From Thermoactinospora rubra (lineage in GTDB: Bacteria > Actinomycetota > Actinomycetes > Streptosporangiales > Streptosporangiaceae): 64,000 nt of DNA. The translations under genes were made by a program, and so were the position numbers. Below are positions 60,085 to 64,000 of this stretch, in pieces. Position 1 is the stretch's first letter. Each line of letters starts with the position of its first letter. The notes under the pieces were generated by a model that did not search any database, was not told where the DNA came from, and saw nothing but the letters and a program-made list of their open reading frames with translations. The stretch is taken from the NCBI RefSeq assembly GCF_002093975.1, contig NZ_MSZZ01000050.1, positions 22,871 through 86,870 on the forward strand, given 5' to 3'.

Positions 60085-60930
60085 ATGTTTGATCTTCACG
60101 TGCACGCGGCGCCGGACGTATGGCCGCGCCTGGCCGACGACGCCGAACTCGTCGCGGCCTACGCCGCCGCGGGCTACTCGGGTTGTGTGCTGAAGGGGCA
60201 TTACGACGCCACCGCCGGCCGGGCCCACCTGGCCGGCAGGAACACGACGCTGCGGGTCTACGGCAGCGTGGTGCTCAACGCCCAGGCGGGCGGGTTCAAT
60301 CCGGCGGCCGTGGCCGCGGCCCTCCAGTCGGGCGCCCGCGTGGTGTGGATGCCGACGGCCGACGCCCACACTCAGCACAAGGCGGGCCTGCCCCGCCTGT
60401 GCGGGGTACGTGGTGAGATCTCCGGCCAGGTCTACGCCGCACCTCCGGTCGACCCGTCCACGGCCGAGGCGATCGGCGTGATCGTACGGCTGATCGCCGA
60501 CTTCGACGCGGTGCTCGCCACGGGCCACCTGAGCACGCCCGAGGTGGAGTGGCTGCTGCCGGTGGCCAAGGCGGCAGGCGTGCGCCGGATGATGATGACC
60601 CATCCGAGCTACACCGTGCCCGCCATGCCGGCCACCGACGCCGCCCGCCTAGCCCGCCGGTACGGTGCGCTCGCCGAGGTGACCGCGTACCAGCTGCTCC
60701 ACCAGCCCCGGATGGATGCCGCCCGGCTGGCCGCGTTCGTGCGCGAGGTCGGTTACGAGCACGTCGTGCTGTCCTCCGACGCGGGCCAGCCCGACTCTCC
60801 CCCGCCACCCGAGGCCTTGGAACTGCTCATCGACGCGCTCGCAACGGAAGGGTTGGATCGTTCCGCCCTGGTCGCCTGCGCCTCCGAGCTACCCGAACGG
60901 CTCGTGACCCCTGAAAGAGGCAGCCGGTGA
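60085..60930 (+). CDS. DUF6282 amidohydrolase-like protein
   Basis: A 281-residue TIM-barrel protein of the metal-dependent hydrolase type: D-L-H5-V-H7 at the N-terminus (MFDLHVHAAPD), LKGHYDATAGRAHL, VWMPTADAHTQHKAG, LATGHLSTPEVEWLL, MMTHPSYTVPAMP and VVLSSDAGQPDSPPP provide five metal-ligand positions along the barrel strands. This corresponds to the DUF6282 family, with no confirmed reaction. Hydrolysis of a cyclic amide or ester is a reasonable expectation. ATG at 60085. Overlaps the next gene by GTGA at 60927. Confidence 0.86.
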   Translation: MFDLHVHAAPDVWPRLADDAELVAAYAAAGYSGCVLKGHYDATAGRAHLAGRNTTLRVYGSVVLNAQAGGFNPAAVAAALQSGARVVWMPTADAHTQHKAGLPRLCGVRGEISGQVYAAPPVDPSTAEAIGVIVRLIADFDAVLATGHLSTPEVEWLLPVAKAAGVRRMMMTHPSYTVPAMPATDAARLARRYGALAEVTAYQLLHQPRMDAARLAAFVREVGYEHVVLSSDAGQPDSPPPPEALELLIDALATEGLDRSALVACASELPERLVTPERGSR

Positions 60931-63827
60931 ACCGCGATTACGACAGCGCCCTCCTGCGGCGCAGACTGTCCGCCGCGCTGGGCGAGCAGGCGGCGTTCGA
61001 CGCGGGGACCCGGGCGCTCTACGCCACCGACGCCTCCAATTACCGGCAGGTGCCGGACGCGGTGGTCGTGCCGCGCACCGTCGAGGACGTGCTCGCCACC
61101 ATCGCCGTCTGCCACGACCTGCGCGTGCCGCTGGTGCCACGCGGCGGCGGGACCAGCGTCGCGGGCAACGCCCTCGGCGGCGGAGTGCTGCTCGACACCT
61201 CCCGCCATCTGAATCGCGTCCTGTCCATCGATCCCGATCGCAAAATCGCCCGAGTGCAGCCCGGTGTCGTGCTCGACGACCTGCGCGACGCCGCCGCCGC
61301 CTACGGGCTGACCTTCGGCCCGGACCCGTCCACGCACAGCCGGTGCACCCTCGGCGGCATGATCGGCAACAACGCCTGCGGGTCGCACTCGGTGTTCTGG
61401 GGCCGCACGTCGGACAACGTGCACGAACTCGACATCGCTCTGGCCGACGGCACCCGGATGCGGCTCGGCCGGCACCCACGCGAGGAGCTCGCCCGGCTCG
61501 CCCGCCAACCCGGCCGCCCCGGAGAGGTCTTCACCGCTCTGCGTGCCTTCAGCTCCAGGCACCTCGAGTTCGTCCGCCGCCGCTTCTCCGCCTTTCCCCG
61601 GCAGATCTCCGGCTACGCGCTGGAGCAGCTGCTGCCGGAGAACGGGTTCCACGCGGCGCGCGCCCTGGTCGGCAGTGAGGGCACCTGCGCGACCGTGCTG
61701 GAGGCGACCGTCGCACTGGTCGAGGCGCCGAAGGCCCGATCCCTGCTCGTGCTCGGATACCGCGACGCCGTCCACGCCGCCGAAGCGGTGCCGTACCTGC
61801 TGCCACATCGCCCGCTCACCATCGAGGGACTGGACCACCAGCTCGTCCAGGCGCTGCTCACCCGTCGTTCCCGGCTACCGGTGGCCTTGCCGGACGGCCA
61901 GGCCTGGCTGCTGGTCGAAACCGGAGGCGACACCGCACGGCAGTCCCTCGACCGGGCCCGCGAGCTGGCGGCCGTGGTGGAAGCCGAAACCGGCGCCACC
62001 GCGTCCCGCGTCGTCGCCGACCCGATGGAGCAGCGGGCGTTCTGGCGCATCCGGGAGGAGGGTGCCGGCATCGCCACGAGAATGGCCGACGGCAGCGAGG
62101 CCTGGCCGGGTTGGGAAGACGCTGCGGTGCCTCCCCAGCACCTGCCCGCCTACCTGCGGGACTTCCAGCGGCTGCTGGCCCGGCACGGGTTGCGCGGGCT
62201 GGTGTACGGCCACTTCGGCGAGGGCTGCCTGCACGTCCGCAGCGACTTCGACCTGCTCACCCGGCAGGGTGCCAAACACTTCCGGGCATTCATCGAGCAG
62301 GCCGCCGAGCTGGTCGTCGCGCACGGCGGATCGCTGTCCGGAGAGCACGGCGACGGGCGGGCCCGCTCCGAGCTGCTTGCCCTCATGTACGGCGAGCAGG
62401 GCGTGCGCGCCTTCAGCGAGTTCAAGGCGATCTGGGATCCAGACGATCTGATGAACCCGGGCGTCCTGGTGCGCCCGCGCCCGCTCGACGAGAACCTCCG
62501 TTTCCTGTCTCAGCCAGCGGTTTTGGAAGGACGGGCCGAACCCGCCACCGTCTTCGGTTACCCACACGACAACGGCAGCTTCGCCCAGGCGCTGCGCCGC
62601 TGTGTGGGCGTGGGGAAGTGCCGCAATCACAGCGGCGGGGTGATGTGCCCCAGCTACCGGGCGACGCGGGAGGAGAAGCACTCCACCCGCGGCCGTGCCC
62701 ACCTGCTCGCCGAGATGCTCTCCGGCGAGGTGGTGACAGGAGGGTGGCGGTCCACAGAGGTCCGTGACGCCCTCGACCTGTGCCTGTCCTGCAAGGGCTG
62801 CAAGAGCGACTGCCCGACGAACGTGGACATGGCCACCTACAAGGCCGAGTTCCTGCACCACCACTACGCCGGCAGACTACGGCCCGCCTCCCATTACTCG
62901 ATGGGCTTCCTGCCGGTATGGGCGCGGTTGGCCACCCTTGCGCCGGGGTTGGTCAACGCCGTCGGCCGGTCACGGCTGCTCTCGGGAGTGCTGAAGGCCG
63001 CAGGCGGCATCGCCCGCGAGCGTGACCTGCCCAGATTCGCTCCGCAGAACTTCCTGCGCTGGTGGCGCGGACGGCCTGCGCAACCCCACGCGGACCGTCC
63101 CCCGGTGCTCCTATGGCCCGACACGTTCAACACGTACCTGACGCCTGAGGTCACGCGCGACGCGACCGAGGTGCTCGAGGACGCCGGGTTCCGGGTCGTG
63201 CTCCCCGGGCGTTCGGTGTGCTGCGGCCTGACGTGGATCTCCACCGGCCAGCTCGGTGTCGCACGCAGGGTGCTGCGCCGGACGCTGCGGACGCTGGCGG
63301 GCCCGCTGGCGGAGGGGATGCAGGTGGTCGGCCTGGAACCCAGCTGCGCCGCCGTCTTCCGCTCCGACGCCGTCGAACTGCTGAGCAAGGACGATCCGCT
63401 GCTGCCCGTCGCCCGGCGGCTGGCCGAGCGAACCCGCACCCTCGCCGAATTCCTCACCGAGCAGGCTCCCGACTGGTCACCGCCCCCGATGCACCGCGCG
63501 TCGATCGCCCAGCCCCACTGCCACCAGCACGCGGTGATGGGCTTCTCCGCGGACGAGCGCCTGCTGGCGGCCGCCGGGCTGGACAACCGCACGCTCGATG
63601 CGGGCTGCTGCGGCCTGGCAGGCAACTTCGGCTTCGAACGCGGGCACTACGAGGTGTCCCAGGCAGTCGGCGAGCAGGCCTTGCTGCCGCAGGTGCGAGC
63701 CGCCGGCCCGGACACGCTCGTACTCGCAGACGGCTTCAGCTGCCGCACCCAGATCGCCCAGGGCAGTGGCCGCCGGGCGCTGCACCTCGCACAGGTGCTG
63801 CGCGAGGCGCTACGCCACAAGGTGTAG
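60927..63827 (+). CDS. FAD- and Fe-S-binding oxidoreductase (D-2-hydroxyacid dehydrogenase type)
   Basis: A 966-residue fusion of a GlcD-like FAD-binding oxidase and a GlpC/LutA-like Fe-S part. The N-terminal half has the FAD loop VPRGGGTSVAGNA and the conserved MIGNNACGSHSVFWGRTSDN, then the FAD_oxidase_C region ending with SGEHGDGRARS and WDPDDLMNPG. Next come two ferredoxin-type clusters (CVGVGKCRNHSGGVMCPSYR; CLSCKGCKSDCPTNVD) and two CCG domains (SVCCGLTWIS, AGCCGLAGNFGFE). Such proteins oxidise D-lactate, D-2-hydroxyglutarate or similar hydroxy acids and pass electrons to the quinone pool. Last and largest gene of the operon; predicted to oxidise the hydroxy acid produced by the upstream hydrolases. 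GTG start. Confidence 0.93.
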   Translation: MNRDYDSALLRRRLSAALGEQAAFDAGTRALYATDASNYRQVPDAVVVPRTVEDVLATIAVCHDLRVPLVPRGGGTSVAGNALGGGVLLDTSRHLNRVLSIDPDRKIARVQPGVVLDDLRDAAAAYGLTFGPDPSTHSRCTLGGMIGNNACGSHSVFWGRTSDNVHELDIALADGTRMRLGRHPREELARLARQPGRPGEVFTALRAFSSRHLEFVRRRFSAFPRQISGYALEQLLPENGFHAARALVGSEGTCATVLEATVALVEAPKARSLLVLGYRDAVHAAEAVPYLLPHRPLTIEGLDHQLVQALLTRRSRLPVALPDGQAWLLVETGGDTARQSLDRARELAAVVEAETGATASRVVADPMEQRAFWRIREEGAGIATRMADGSEAWPGWEDAAVPPQHLPAYLRDFQRLLARHGLRGLVYGHFGEGCLHVRSDFDLLTRQGAKHFRAFIEQAAELVVAHGGSLSGEHGDGRARSELLALMYGEQGVRAFSEFKAIWDPDDLMNPGVLVRPRPLDENLRFLSQPAVLEGRAEPATVFGYPHDNGSFAQALRRCVGVGKCRNHSGGVMCPSYRATREEKHSTRGRAHLLAEMLSGEVVTGGWRSTEVRDALDLCLSCKGCKSDCPTNVDMATYKAEFLHHHYAGRLRPASHYSMGFLPVWARLATLAPGLVNAVGRSRLLSGVLKAAGGIARERDLPRFAPQNFLRWWRGRPAQPHADRPPVLLWPDTFNTYLTPEVTRDATEVLEDAGFRVVLPGRSVCCGLTWISTGQLGVARRVLRRTLRTLAGPLAEGMQVVGLEPSCAAVFRSDAVELLSKDDPLLPVARRLAERTRTLAEFLTEQAPDWSPPPMHRASIAQPHCHQHAVMGFSADERLLAAAGLDNRTLDAGCCGLAGNFGFERGHYEVSQAVGEQALLPQVRAAGPDTLVLADGFSCRTQIAQGSGRRALHLAQVLREALRHKV

Positions 63828-64000
63828 GCCGTGCACATGGAACCATAAACGCGTGGCGGGGGAACGGCGTGGTGCGCATCGACGAGAGCAATGACCGGAA
63901 CCTGTGGATGTCGGAGGGGTACCTCATGAGTCATGAGTCCTGGGAGCAGGCCATCCGGCCAATGTCAGGAACTTAAGAATGAGCGGAAAGCACGAAGCTC
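63828..64000. other. Right edge: short frame and possible start of a further gene
   Basis: After the operon a 35-codon plus-strand frame at 63869-63976 (WMSEGYLMSHESWEQAIRPM near its middle) may be a small gene or chance. An ATG at 63979 opens a frame MSGKHEA that runs off the window. No clear terminator is seen after the operon. Confidence 0.35.

Overview
The window is chromosomal DNA of a high-GC actinomycete. The evidence is the strongly G/C-biased third codon positions, frequent GTG starts, overlapping ATGA/GTGA gene junctions, LLM and Ddn-type deazaflavin oxidoreductases, NarL-type two-component pairs, PadR-HAAS and XRE-MmyB regulators, and a two-domain AA10 chitin/cellulose oxygenase. 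A soil filamentous genus of the Streptosporangiaceae type (for example Nonomuraea) would fit, but that is inference. No rRNA, intact tRNA, CRISPR array or intact mobile element was seen.

Layout. 0-9.5 kb: a cation/proton antiporter entering from the left edge, a DUF7144 membrane protein, a broken LuxR-type and a broken DsrE gene, a PhyH dioxygenase divergent from an AraC regulator, a small secreted repeat protein, a membrane HD-GYP protein, an unusual LysR-HTH/esterase fusion, a DHFR-like gene with DUF1330 partner, and a secreted AA10 LPMO. 9.6-17.4 kb: a wrecked Lnt-like gene, ArsR-SRPBCC pair, NarL-type two-component system, an Lgt paralogue, PadR-HAAS pair, and an alcohol dehydrogenase divergent from an XRE regulator. 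17.4-20.2 kb: a degenerate stretch (tandem repeat, NB-ARC/TPR, MFS, protease and IS701 remnants, one lipoprotein). 20.2-26.7 kb: MMPL exporter, LLM oxidoreductase, second two-component system, TetR and an OppF remnant.

26.7-32.5 kb: a compact set made of a CarH/LitR-like MerR regulator, FAD amine-oxidase-like enzyme, DUF4383 protein, DUF523-DUF1722 Fe-S protein, MarR regulator, polytopic membrane protein and SDR; it resembles light/cobalamin-controlled loci known from other bacteria. 32.5-43.6 kb: Ddn-like enzyme, TetR, DUF899, a BBE-type flavoenzyme with its Lrp/AsnC regulator, a fatty-acid desaturase, an alkylsulfatase, DUF389 and DUF2254 membrane proteins. 43.6-49 kb: membrane genes with several broken ones (SulP, GAP, AspT-like), AI-2E transporter, LURP-one protein and a second DUF7144 protein. 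49-53.5 kb: DHFR-like, AraC, NIPSNAP and LLM genes.

53.5-63.8 kb: after a gene-poor stretch holding the 3' half of a tRNA (a likely old attachment site) lies a nine-gene, tightly packed plus-strand operon: IclR regulator, alpha/beta-hydrolase-like protein without a nucleophilic serine, a complete betaine/choline-class ABC importer, a C-N hydrolase, a DUF6282 hydrolase and a 966-residue FAD/Fe-S oxidoreductase. Its composition predicts uptake and stepwise hydrolysis and oxidation of an unidentified, probably nitrogen-containing compound, and it is the best candidate for an undescribed pathway here.

A recurring theme is gene breakage: at least ten genes are frameshifted, internally deleted or reduced to fragments, and a 41-bp exact inverted duplicate links 0.5 kb and 46.8 kb. 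Some single-base lesions lie in C/G runs and could be assembly errors.
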